From Desulfopila sp. IMCC35008 (GTDB lineage Bacteria; Desulfobacterota; Desulfobulbia; Desulfobulbales; Desulfocapsaceae), in the NCBI RefSeq assembly GCF_010646885.2, contig NZ_CP050700.1:5400001-5464000 (forward strand): a stretch of 64,000 nt of DNA, written 5' to 3'. Shown one piece after another: positions 33,816-42,455 of this stretch. Both the position numbers and the translations under genes were made by a program. A model generated the notes under the pieces. That model saw only the letters and a list, made by a program, of their open reading frames with translations, made no database searches and was not told where the DNA came from. The first letter of the stretch is position 1. The number at the start of each line of letters is the position of its first letter.

Positions 33816-35546
33816 ATGACAGATAAGATTTTTCGTGTGAACATGACGGACCTTACAACCAGTGTGGAAACTGTCCCTGAAGCCTGGGCAGGACATGGTG
33901 GGCGAGGTCTCACTTCAACTATTGTCGCCGCCGAAGTCGAGCCGACATGCCATCCGCTTGGACCCAATAATAAACTTGTCTTTGCACCCGGGCTCCTCAG
34001 CGGTACCGTAGCCGCCAATTCCGGTCGTCTGTCAATGGGTGCCAAAAGCCCCCTTACAGGAACCATCAAGGAAGCCAATGCAGGTGGTACTGCAGCACAG
34101 TTGTTTGCCCGTTGCGGTTGTAAGGCCCTTATTGTTGAAGGCCTGCCGAAAGAAGACAAGTGGTACAGTATTTCATTATCCAGCGCCGGGGCCACCCTCA
34201 ATGAGGAAAGCGAGCTCATCGGTAAAGGGAATTTCGAGATCATAAAAACCCTCACAGACCGTGTGGACCCCAAGTTCGGAATCATCACCATTGGTCAGGC
34301 CGGTGAAATGAAGCTGTCAGGTGCCAATATTTCCGTCAAGGATCCGGACGGCAATATCCGTTCCGGCGGACGAGGCGGTCTGGGAGCCGTCATGGGCTCC
34401 AAAAAAGTTAAATTCATCACTGTCGACCCCGGTGACGGCAAGGTCGAAATCGCCGATCCTGAGAAGTTCAAGGCCGCGAACAGAACCTTTGCCAAATCCC
34501 TGGTCGACCACCCTGTTACCCAAAGCCTCGCCCAGTACGGCACCAATGTCCTGGTGAACGTTATTAATGAATCCGGCGGACTGCCGACGAGAAACTTCAC
34601 CCAGGGCCAGTTTGAAGGTCACGATAAGATTTCCGGTGAAACCATGTTCGACCTGATCGAAGAGCGCGGCGGTAAACCAAAGCATAACTGCCATGCCGGG
34701 TGTGTTATCCAGTGCTCCCAGATTTATAATGACCTCAAGGGCAACAAACTGACTTCAGGATTCGAGTACGAGTCAATCTGGGCCATGGGCGCCGACTGCT
34801 GTGTTGAGAACCTCGATCACATCGCTGAAGCGGATGCCATCATGGATGACATCGGTATCGACAGTATCGAGACCTCCGTGGCCATGGCGGTTGCCATGGA
34901 GGCAGGCGTTTTGGCATTCGGTGACGGCGCAGAGGCATGCCGGATACTCCGTGAAGAAGTCACCAACGGAACCGGTCTCGGTCGCATCATCGGCAATGGT
35001 GCCGAGTCTGTTGGAAAAGCATACGGCATGACCCGCGTCCCGGTCGTCAAGGGTCAGGGCATTCCGGCGTATGATCCGCGTGCCATAAAAGGTATCGGCA
35101 TCACCTACGCCACCTCCACCCAGGGTGCAGATCACACCATGGGCTACACCATCGCCACCAACATCCTCGGTGTGGGCGGCTCTGTCGATCCACTCACCAA
35201 GGAAGGCCAGGTCGAACTGTCCAGAAACCTCCAGATCGCAACCGCTGCCATAGATTCAACCGGCATGTGCCTGTTCATCGCTTTTGCGGCTCTGGATAAC
35301 GAAGAATGTTTACCGGCTGTAATTGACATGCTCAACGCCCGGTTCGGGATTGAGCTGACCGCAGATGATGTAACCAATCTGGGCAAACATATCCTGGAAA
35401 CAGAACATACCTTCAACCTCAAGGCGGGCTTCACCAACCTTGACGACAGGTTGCCGGAGTTCTTTTATAACGAACCCCTCCCGCCGCATAATGTCGTCTT
35501 TGACTTCACCGGCAAGGAAATTGATACGTTCTGGGACTTTCAATAG
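33816..35546 (+). CDS. Aldehyde ferredoxin oxidoreductase (tungsten enzyme)
   Basis: 576 residues; oxidises aldehydes to acids with ferredoxin as acceptor, using W-bis-pyranopterin and one [4Fe-4S]. The N-terminal domain has APGLLSGT and RSGGRGGLGAVMGSK (pterin binding). The cluster ligands are CHAGCVIQC at about residues 292-300 and the late Cys in DSTGMCLF; MGADCCVEN and DPRAIKGIGITYATSTQGADH are further family blocks. GAGGTGAGAG precedes the ATG at 33816. It lies between two Fe-ADH genes with their regulators and the XdhC/MobA-like pair that could mature the cofactor. Confidence 0.95.
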   Translation: MTDKIFRVNMTDLTTSVETVPEAWAGHGGRGLTSTIVAAEVEPTCHPLGPNNKLVFAPGLLSGTVAANSGRLSMGAKSPLTGTIKEANAGGTAAQLFARCGCKALIVEGLPKEDKWYSISLSSAGATLNEESELIGKGNFEIIKTLTDRVDPKFGIITIGQAGEMKLSGANISVKDPDGNIRSGGRGGLGAVMGSKKVKFITVDPGDGKVEIADPEKFKAANRTFAKSLVDHPVTQSLAQYGTNVLVNVINESGGLPTRNFTQGQFEGHDKISGETMFDLIEERGGKPKHNCHAGCVIQCSQIYNDLKGNKLTSGFEYESIWAMGADCCVENLDHIAEADAIMDDIGIDSIETSVAMAVAMEAGVLAFGDGAEACRILREEVTNGTGLGRIIGNGAESVGKAYGMTRVPVVKGQGIPAYDPRAIKGIGITYATSTQGADHTMGYTIATNILGVGGSVDPLTKEGQVELSRNLQIATAAIDSTGMCLFIAFAALDNEECLPAVIDMLNARFGIELTADDVTNLGKHILETEHTFNLKAGFTNLDDRLPEFFYNEPLPPHNVVFDFTGKEIDTFWDFQ

Positions 35547-35656
35547 ATTACTCGTGCCTTCAAGGTCCTTGAAAATTCAGAAAACTCGTAGTCTACGCGT
35601 ATCTGTTCAAGTTGGAGGCACATCCAAAATCTCACCGCCGTCCCTCCTCTCGCTCA

Positions 35657-35703
35657 CAGCCGGTGCCCCGGCTTTCCCTCTCATTGGCACCGGCTGATTC
35701 CTT
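35657..35703 (+). terminator. Terminator after the AOR gene
   Basis: CAGCCGGTGCC (35657-35667) pairs perfectly with GGCACCGGCTG (35686-35696), followed by ATTCCTTTT. Confidence 0.8.
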
Positions 35704-36307
35704 TTAGAATTATTCCACTACAGCATCCTTCTAACGTACCTTCATTGTCAGAAATCGTCAGGCCTTGTCATTATCAGGAAAAGCATCACAGGTTCAAAGA
35801 TGGAGAGACTCTTGGCGAGTCGTTCCTTGCCCGTGAAAATCTGCTTAACATTGCCCATCCTTTCATGGCTAACGTGTACGAGTTACCAGATAAGTGACAG
35901 GGCTACAGGAGCATACTTTACCACTCATCCTATGCCTCTGGTGCAATCACCGCCAGACTGAATTCCATAACCGGCAGGATGCAATCTTGCCAGTTATCAT
36001 CAGGCGGTTTACTTTGCAGTAATGAACTGGACGATTTGCTCTAAACCCAACCGGTCCTTCTCGATTACAGGACCATCCCTGGATCGTCAGACAATGGAGA
36101 CAAACTCGATATTCTCTACTCAGCACACTCCGGTTTCAGGGCATTTAAACCGCTTATCAGCTCGCTTTTGCTTTGTCATCCAATTCTCCAGGTGGCGGTG
36201 AGTGTAAATAAGCTGCGGCGAGGTGAGATACATGAAGTTGAAACGTGTGGTACCGATCACACCCTGAAGCGAGCAATAAGCGATAGACGAAAGTAATAGG
36301 ACAAACG
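35704..36307. other. Non-coding stretch before the XdhC-like gene
   Basis: About 600 bases without an open frame of any credible length and with stops in all frames. It could be a decayed gene or a leader region. I see no tRNA and no clear Moco/Tuco riboswitch consensus, though I could not test that rigorously. Confidence 0.4.
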
Positions 36308-37324
36308 ATGCGATTTATTCTTGATACACTTACTCAACATCTTCAAAAAAATGAACCGGTTGTTATTGGGGCAATAATACGCAGTTCCGGCTCCGTACCC
36401 AGATCTTCCGGCGCACGAATGCTGGTTACAAAGGACGGAACGCTCCATGGCACTGTGGGCGGCGGAGCTTTGGAAGGTCAATGTCACAAGGTAGCCAGGG
36501 AGCTTTTTGAAACTGAAAAATCATTCAGGTTGAAGGAATTCTCCATGACCGCAAGCGACGCTGCCGACGTCGGCATGGTCTGCGGAGGCGCCGCCACTGT
36601 CCTGCTGCAGAGGATCGAGCCCGAGCAACTGTCGATGCTCACAAAATTACAGGAGATGTATCTGCGGGCCACCAGACCTGTTCTCATTACCGCAATCCCT
36701 CATGGGGGCGCGGTTCCCAGCATGGCAATTTTCGGGGAGGAGCAAGAATCATCACTCATCCCGGAGAGTATCCTTGCAACCGTACCTGAAAAAAGCAGGA
36801 GAGAGCCATACCTGCTGAACGAGAACACCCATGATTATTTTATCGAGCCCCTGGCTCATCCGGGTGTGGTACACTTGGTGGGAGCCGGTCATGTGGCGCT
36901 GGCAACCGCCCGGATGGCTGCTTTCACAGGGTTCGAAGTGGTTGTCATGGACGACCGTGAGGAATTTGCCAACAGTTCGCGTTACCCGGAAGCCAGGGAA
37001 GTGCGCGTCCTGGAGAATTTCGACAATTGCATCACTGACATGGGACCTGGCGATTATGTAGTTATCGTCACCCGGGGCCATATGCATGACAGGGATGTTC
37101 TCGCCCAGAGCCTGCAAACGGAGGCTGGCTATATCGGCATGATCGGCTCCAGTAAAAAACGGAAGGCCGTCTACGATTCCCTGCTTCAGTCCGGTTTTAC
37201 CGAAGCCGATCTGCAGCGGGTTCACAGCCCCATAGGGATCTCCATCGGTGCAGATACCCCTGAAGAGATAGGGATCTCCATCGTTGCCGAATTGATACAG
37301 GTCCGTGCGGGCCTCAACACATGA
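36308..37324 (+). CDS. XdhC/CoxI-family molybdoenzyme maturation protein
   Basis: 338 residues. The N-terminal XdhC/CoxI block is SSGSVPRSSGARMLV, GTVGGGALEG and MVCGGAATVLLQ; the C-terminal Rossmann domain has HLVGAGHVALATARMAAFTG, MDDREEFANSSRYPEA, VIVTRGHMHD and YIGMIGSSKKR. Family members bind Moco and help sulfurate or insert it into xanthine-dehydrogenase-type enzymes. The stop overlaps the next gene by four bases (ATGA), so it is coupled to a MobA-like nucleotidyltransferase. No xanthine dehydrogenase is in the window; the AOR upstream uses a related pterin cofactor. Confidence 0.92.
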   Translation: MRFILDTLTQHLQKNEPVVIGAIIRSSGSVPRSSGARMLVTKDGTLHGTVGGGALEGQCHKVARELFETEKSFRLKEFSMTASDAADVGMVCGGAATVLLQRIEPEQLSMLTKLQEMYLRATRPVLITAIPHGGAVPSMAIFGEEQESSLIPESILATVPEKSRREPYLLNENTHDYFIEPLAHPGVVHLVGAGHVALATARMAAFTGFEVVVMDDREEFANSSRYPEAREVRVLENFDNCITDMGPGDYVVIVTRGHMHDRDVLAQSLQTEAGYIGMIGSSKKRKAVYDSLLQSGFTEADLQRVHSPIGISIGADTPEEIGISIVAELIQVRAGLNT

Positions 37325-38316
37325 GAACCGGGGTAATAATCCTGGCAGCAGGCTACTCCTCACGGATGGTCGAGTTCAAACCGTTACTGCAGATAGCTGG
37401 CAGGACAGTTGTCAGGCGGTGTGTCGACCTCTTCAAAAACAGTACTCCGGAGCAGACCATCGTTGTCACCGGCCACCTGGCTCATGAGGTTGAAGCAGCC
37501 CTCGGTACATCAGCAGTCTCTGTTTTCAACCCGAACTTTGACAGCGGCATGTACAGCTCAATTTGCAGGGGGGTAAAAAACCTGCATAGGGATCTGGACG
37601 GTTTTTTCCTGCTGCCGGTGGATATCCCGCTTATTCGTCCCGCGACCATCGACATACTGCACACCTCTTTTGATGGCTCGGCTGTACTGTATCCCCGATT
37701 CAACGACAGGCGCGGCCACCCGCCGCTTATTCCCGCGCACCACATCCCGGCTATCCTTGCTTACAATGGTGACGGCGGCTTAAAAAAACTGTTGCGGAGT
37801 TTTCCCAGCCGCGACATACCGGTATGGGACCGAACGGTCCTGATGGATATGGATACAGAGGAAGATTATACTGTTCTCAGACAATTTCACACCTCCATGA
37901 GCATCGGCAGCCGCGAAGAGGTGGCGATACTTGCCCGCACCACTCTCCCAGCCAAAGGCCTGGCCCATGGAAAAGCGGTTGCCGAGATCGCCCTCAAACT
38001 TGGAGAAGCCCTGTCAGCAAATGATCTTCAGCTGAACCCGGACCTGTTGCACAACGCCGGTCTGTTGCATGATATTGGCAAAGGGCAGCCAAACCATGAA
38101 CAGGCAGGGGGAGAGATCGTCGGTCGCCTAGGCCTCACAGGCCTTGTCCCATGTATAGGCAACCATCAGGATTGTATCAGCCTGGCTGGAAAGCTGTCGG
38201 AGGCAGAACTCATCTGGCTGGCCGACAAGTTGGTCCAAGGAACGTGCCCGTTAACCGTAAAACAACATTTTGAGAGAGTTAGCGGTAACTCAATCGATAC
38301 TATCCTTGGCAGGTAG
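37321..38316 (+). CDS. MobA/MocA-like nucleotidyltransferase fused to an HD domain
   Basis: 331 residues. The N-terminal half is a MobA-like NTP transferase: IILAAGYSSRMVEFKPL (LAAG.SSRM..K signature), LLPVDIPLI (metal Asp) and RRGHPPLIP. The C-terminal half (about 200-331) is an HD domain with HNAGLLHDIGKGQPNHEQAG and a later IGNHQD. MocA enzymes attach CMP to molybdopterin; the HD part could hydrolyse a nucleotide or cofactor. It overlaps the XdhC gene by four bases, pointing to cofactor maturation or editing. The exact reaction is inferred. Confidence 0.88.
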   Translation: MRTGVIILAAGYSSRMVEFKPLLQIAGRTVVRRCVDLFKNSTPEQTIVVTGHLAHEVEAALGTSAVSVFNPNFDSGMYSSICRGVKNLHRDLDGFFLLPVDIPLIRPATIDILHTSFDGSAVLYPRFNDRRGHPPLIPAHHIPAILAYNGDGGLKKLLRSFPSRDIPVWDRTVLMDMDTEEDYTVLRQFHTSMSIGSREEVAILARTTLPAKGLAHGKAVAEIALKLGEALSANDLQLNPDLLHNAGLLHDIGKGQPNHEQAGGEIVGRLGLTGLVPCIGNHQDCISLAGKLSEAELIWLADKLVQGTCPLTVKQHFERVSGNSIDTILGR

Positions 38317-38438
38317 CAGGCCCTAAACCACGTAATCGAATTGCCTGAGAGAAAACCGGTGGTACTTTGTAGCACACCGTTTTTATGATATTTTCTTGAC
38401 TTATCGCTATCGATATAGTTGTCTGTCTGTTATGAATT

Positions 38439-38650
38439 CAGGTGCCTGTATCAAGGCTGTACCCATGTTGCACTGCATCTATGCATCGCGGGTCATAAGG
38501 GAACCCTGTGAGAATCGGGGACGAGCCCATCGCTGTAACCGGGGACGAAAGCTGCAACAAGTCACTGACATATCTCTCTTGCTTCATTGAGTGGTTGGGA
38601 AGGCGCAGTCAGTAGGATTATCCGGAAGTCAGAAGACCTGCCTGGAGAAA
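38439..38650 (+). ncRNA. Cobalamin (B12) riboswitch
   Basis: The leader contains the conserved cobalamin-riboswitch core: AAGGGAACCCTGTGAGAATC, then GGGGACGAGCCCATCGCTGT, an AAGC-containing arm, and the 3' B12 box AAGTCAGAAGACCTGCC ending near 38642. A terminator hairpin follows before the chelatase gene. B12 binding is expected to stop transcription of the cobaltochelatase, a feedback loop on cobalamin synthesis. The exact 5' edge is approximate. Confidence 0.93.
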
Positions 38651-38706
38651 AGTCGGGGATCTCCCTCTGGACAAGGGCCCCCATTATAGATACGAGATAA
38701 CAGGGC

Positions 38707-38745
38707 ATCCCGGATCATTTTCTATTAATGGTCGGGGATTTTTTT
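38707..38745 (+). terminator. Expression-platform terminator of the cobalamin riboswitch
   Basis: ATCCCGGATCATT pairs with AATGGTCGGGGAT with two weak positions, followed by seven T. It ends 39 bases before the chelatase start. Confidence 0.88.
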
Positions 38746-38783
38746 ATGCCGGACCAGCTATACCTTTTGAGGAGAAAAAAATT

Positions 38784-39776
38784 ATGACTAAGCTGTTGCA
38801 CACCCTTTCGTATGTGATTGTCCTTTCTCTTTGTATGGCTGTAACTGTTGCCTCTGCTTCAGGCACCATGGGCAAACCGGGTAGTGGCAAGAACGCCATT
38901 CTCCTGGCAAGCTTCGGAACGACTGTACCGAAAGCCGTATCAGCCATCACCAACATTTCCGATACCGTGAGAAAAGCCTACCCGGAAACAGAAGTTCGCA
39001 TCACCTTTACTTCCAATATCATCCGCTCCATATGGAAAAAACGCCAGGCAGAACCACAAAAATGGCTGGACCAGGGAATCCCGGAAGAAATCCTTTATAT
39101 AAAAAACTTTATTGCCACTGTCGGCGACCTGCTTGAAGACGGCTATACCAATATCGTCGTCCAACCAACCCATATGTTTTTTATGGAGCAATCCCACGAT
39201 CTCCAGCAGTATGTCAATGGACTGGCCTCCATCCGCACCATGAAAGATAGATGGAAGCCGATCGACACCCTGGTTATGGGCCGCCCGGCACTCGGCATGC
39301 CTGGTGACACATACTCCTACCATGAAGACGTTGCAGCCGTGTGCAGGACCCTTGCCGGAGATGCAGAAGCAGCCAGGAAAAGCGGCTCCATGCTGGTCTA
39401 CATGGGCCATGGCAATGAGCACTGGTCAACCGGAATTTATACGGAAACACAGAAAAAAATGCGCGAAATGTATCCGGATGTAGCAACCTTTATTGGCGTT
39501 GTTGAAGGTTCACCGTCCTTGGATGATTTTATGAGCCATCTCAAGTACTCAAAGACCAGGAAGGTAATGCTCAAACCGTTTATGATCGTTGCCGGTGACC
39601 ATGCCACCAACGATATGGCAGGTCCTGAAGAAGACTCCTGGAAATCGATCCTGAACAAGGAGGGTTATGATGTCCAGCCGGTATTGAAAGGATTGGGTCT
39701 TAATAATAATTTCGCCGCTCTCTTCGTCGATCATATCGCTGATGCAGCCAGCGATGCCGGACTTACTTTAAAATAA
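38784..39776 (+). CDS. cbiK: Sirohydrochlorin cobaltochelatase, periplasmic CbiK type
   Basis: 330 residues: a signal peptide (MTKLLHTLSYVIVLSLCMAVTVASA) and a CbiK domain starting KNAILLASFGTTVPKA. Metal and substrate residues include YMGHGNEHWS and VAGDHATNDMAG (the two His of class II chelatases), with VVQPTHMFF and MLKPFMIVAG. It inserts Co2+ (possibly Fe2+) into sirohydrochlorin. The export signal matches the periplasmic CbiKP of Desulfovibrio, which is known to bind heme. GGAG precedes the ATG. It is directly controlled by the cobalamin riboswitch upstream. Confidence 0.95.
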   Translation: MTKLLHTLSYVIVLSLCMAVTVASASGTMGKPGSGKNAILLASFGTTVPKAVSAITNISDTVRKAYPETEVRITFTSNIIRSIWKKRQAEPQKWLDQGIPEEILYIKNFIATVGDLLEDGYTNIVVQPTHMFFMEQSHDLQQYVNGLASIRTMKDRWKPIDTLVMGRPALGMPGDTYSYHEDVAAVCRTLAGDAEAARKSGSMLVYMGHGNEHWSTGIYTETQKKMREMYPDVATFIGVVEGSPSLDDFMSHLKYSKTRKVMLKPFMIVAGDHATNDMAGPEEDSWKSILNKEGYDVQPVLKGLGLNNNFAALFVDHIADAASDAGLTLK

Positions 39777-39838
39777 CGAACAGACTGCACCTCTTTGAAA
39801 AAGAGGGTGAGTAGTCAATCACGACACACTCGTTTCAC

Positions 39839-39866
39839 CGCGATAGCAGGATTCCCTGCTATCGCG
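39839..39866 (+). terminator. Hairpin after cbiK
   Basis: CGCGATAGCAGG pairs perfectly with CCTGCTATCGCG (12 bp, 4-nt loop), followed by TCCTCCCTCCCCT rather than a pure T-run. Confidence 0.65.
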
Positions 39867-39961
39867 TCCTCCCTCCCCTACCCAATCCCACCTGCCGTAC
39901 TTACTTTATAGAAATTGTTCTATTTCACGAATTCACCATAGCCCCCAACGGTTTTATTATT

Positions 39962-41737
39962 ATGGAAACCTGGATCATCACGCTTATCCTGCTGGCAACG
40001 CTTTACCTGCTGATCACTGAAAAAATTTCCGTCGACCTCACGGCCATCGGCATCATGGTACTGCTGGTAGTCAGCGGCATCCTCTCCCCTAGAGAAGCAG
40101 TCGGTGGATTTGCCAACCCGGCTGTCATTACCGTCGGGGCCATGTTCGTGGTCAGTAAGGGCATGATGCGTACGGGTGGTGTCGAGTTCCTGGGCAGGCA
40201 GGTTATCCGGATGGCTGGTGGCAATTTTTCAGTAGCCCTGACAATTGTGCTCATTTCCGTGGCTGTTGCTTCCGCCTTTATCAACAACACCCCGGTGGTT
40301 ATCCTCTTTATTCCCGTGGTCATGGCGATGTGTTGTGAGTACGGTCTCAGCCCTTCAAAGTTTCTCATCCCAGTATCCTACGCCTCGATTCTGGCAGGCA
40401 CCTGCACCCTGATCGGGACCTCGACAAACATCATCATCAGCGACTTGAGTTACGATTCCGGCTATGGGGCCCTGTCGATGTTTGAACTCTCCATTATTGG
40501 TGTGCCCATTGCCGTTATCGGCATTATCTTCCTCCTCATTGCTGCCCCCAAGGTCTTGCCGGATCTTGCCAATCCGGTCTGCCACCTCCAGGACAGTGAA
40601 CACAGGGAATACTTGGCGGAACTCCAGATCCAAACAGACTCACCACTGGTTGGCCACAGCTCTGGAGACATCTTCAACAGCCGTTATCCCACCCTGCAGG
40701 TCCTCGAAGTCATTACCGGTACCCAGATTCATTACCCCGGCCGGGAGGAAGTTGCCCTCCAGGGTGGGGATATACTTCTGGCCAAGGGATCACTCAATGA
40801 TCTCGTTGCTATCCTTCATAAAGAAGGTGTTGAACTACCCAGTTCTGAAAAAGGGTTGGTTCTCGGTGCCCAGAAAGATGCCCCCATTGTCGTTGAACTC
40901 ATTATCTCCCCACACTCCACCCTGCGCGGTAGAAAACTTTACAACACCGACCTGGCAACCGATGAGGACGTGCATGTTATTGCCGTTAAACGAAGTCATC
41001 TCCATCTCAGCGAACGACAGATTCACGATGTACGGCTCCAGACCGGGGATATCATCCTTATATGGTGTTCGGAATCAAAACTGGAATCCATTCGGGCCGG
41101 CAAGGACTGCATTGTCATTGAAGATGTCTACGAAGAGATAATTCATAAACGAAAGGCCATCTGGTCGATAGTCAACTTTATCGGCATGGTAGGGACCGCA
41201 ACACTTGGCCTTGCCGATATTATGACCTGCGCCCTGACCGCCGCCTTCCTGATGATTGTTACGGGTTGCCTGCAGATGCGAGATGCCTACAAGTCACTGC
41301 AGGGCGATGTCCTTTTATTGATCGCAGGCACCATTGCTCTCGGTACGGCCATGCAGAAAAGCGGCACCAGCCAGCTGTATGCTGAGGCCTTCCTGAAACT
41401 GTTCGAAGGCATGTCTCCGACTCTGGTGCTGGGAGGGATTATCCTGCTCACCAGCATTTCAACCCAGATACTTTCCAATAACGCCACGGCCGTCCTGCTT
41501 CTGCCCATAGCCATCTCCACAGCCCTCGGCATACATGTAGATCCCAAACCATTTATTATCGGCATCTCTATTGGGGCGAGTGCCTGTTTTGCCACTCCGG
41601 TAGGTTATCAGACCAATCTCATGGTGTACGGACCGGGCGGATACAGGTTCAAGGATTATCTCAAACTTGGTATCCCCTTGAATATTTTCGTGGTTGTCAC
41701 AGGAATGATACTCATCCCGATCATCTGGCCTTTTTAA
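39962..41737 (+). CDS. SLC13/DASS-family sodium-coupled anion transporter with two RCK_C domains
   Basis: 591 residues. N-terminal and C-terminal membrane halves flank a soluble centre (about 205-390). The paired substrate/Na+ hairpin motifs are GTSTNIIISD (about 157) and LSNNATAVLLLP (about 510). The centre holds two TrkA-C/RCK_C-like domains (IQTDSPLVGHSSGDI; ISPHSTLRGRKLYNTDL), typical of bacterial sulfate, thiosulfate or dicarboxylate SLC13 members. No strong Shine-Dalgarno. It stands alone, with a CBS-domain gene downstream. In a sulfate reducer, sulfate or a C4-dicarboxylate would be a reasonable substrate, but this is inference. Confidence 0.9.
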   Translation: METWIITLILLATLYLLITEKISVDLTAIGIMVLLVVSGILSPREAVGGFANPAVITVGAMFVVSKGMMRTGGVEFLGRQVIRMAGGNFSVALTIVLISVAVASAFINNTPVVILFIPVVMAMCCEYGLSPSKFLIPVSYASILAGTCTLIGTSTNIIISDLSYDSGYGALSMFELSIIGVPIAVIGIIFLLIAAPKVLPDLANPVCHLQDSEHREYLAELQIQTDSPLVGHSSGDIFNSRYPTLQVLEVITGTQIHYPGREEVALQGGDILLAKGSLNDLVAILHKEGVELPSSEKGLVLGAQKDAPIVVELIISPHSTLRGRKLYNTDLATDEDVHVIAVKRSHLHLSERQIHDVRLQTGDIILIWCSESKLESIRAGKDCIVIEDVYEEIIHKRKAIWSIVNFIGMVGTATLGLADIMTCALTAAFLMIVTGCLQMRDAYKSLQGDVLLLIAGTIALGTAMQKSGTSQLYAEAFLKLFEGMSPTLVLGGIILLTSISTQILSNNATAVLLLPIAISTALGIHVDPKPFIIGISIGASACFATPVGYQTNLMVYGPGGYRFKDYLKLGIPLNIFVVVTGMILIPIIWPF

Positions 41738-41925
41738 GGAATCCTTCAGGGTTACCGGGAGCACCACAGATTACAGGGACAGCCATCTGTGTTCGTTATT
41801 TTTATCATAAATATATTTGATAAAAACGGATTTTGTATGGTACTATTAGAACATCCTAAAATGGATAATATGCACTCTATTATCACCTTCCCACCGGCAG
41901 TGTAAAGCGAACCTCTGGAGGCATT

Positions 41926-42420
41926 ATGAAAGTTAAGGACATAATGGAACCGCTGACCAACTGGCTCACACCGGAAATGTCGATCCTTGAGGCGATCCGA
42001 ACCATGCAGCACACAAAACGCGGACACGGATTAGCCGTAAACGGCATTGTTGTACTCGATAACGAGATGAGATTGGTTGGGATCCTCTCAACGAGAGATA
42101 TATTACGAGTTGTTATCCCTTCTTTCATGTACTTGCATGAAATTACAGATGAAAAAACCTGGGTCGGCCTCCGCCTTGATCGGACAGAAAAGCTGGATTC
42201 AATGACGGTGGGAAAGATCATGACCGAAGATGTCCGGGTCATATCCTATAACGAAACTATTTTGCGTTGTGCAGACCTGATGCTGGTGGAGCAACGAAGG
42301 AGATTACCGGTAATCGGTACTGAAGGGAAAGTCGTGGGGGTCGTCTACCTGCGCGATGTATATAATGCTGTCACCAATCTACTCTGCCATACCAGAAGTG
42401 CGGAGGTGGCCGTCGGCTGA
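41926..42420 (+). CDS. Two-CBS-domain protein
   Basis: 164 residues made of two CBS motifs: MEPLTNWLTPEMSILEAIRTMQ..GIVVLDNEMRLVGILSTRDILR and KIMTEDVRVISYNETILRCADLM..RLPVIGTEGKVVGVVYLRDVYNAV. Such pairs bind adenosine nucleotides and regulate a partner enzyme or transporter. GGAGG lies six bases before the ATG. The preceding SLC13 transporter gene is a possible partner, but 188 bases separate them. Confidence 0.9.
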   Translation: MKVKDIMEPLTNWLTPEMSILEAIRTMQHTKRGHGLAVNGIVVLDNEMRLVGILSTRDILRVVIPSFMYLHEITDEKTWVGLRLDRTEKLDSMTVGKIMTEDVRVISYNETILRCADLMLVEQRRRLPVIGTEGKVVGVVYLRDVYNAVTNLLCHTRSAEVAVG

Positions 42421-42455
42421 CAGGTCATGCCCACAAAAAAAGAAGGTGGGAACAG

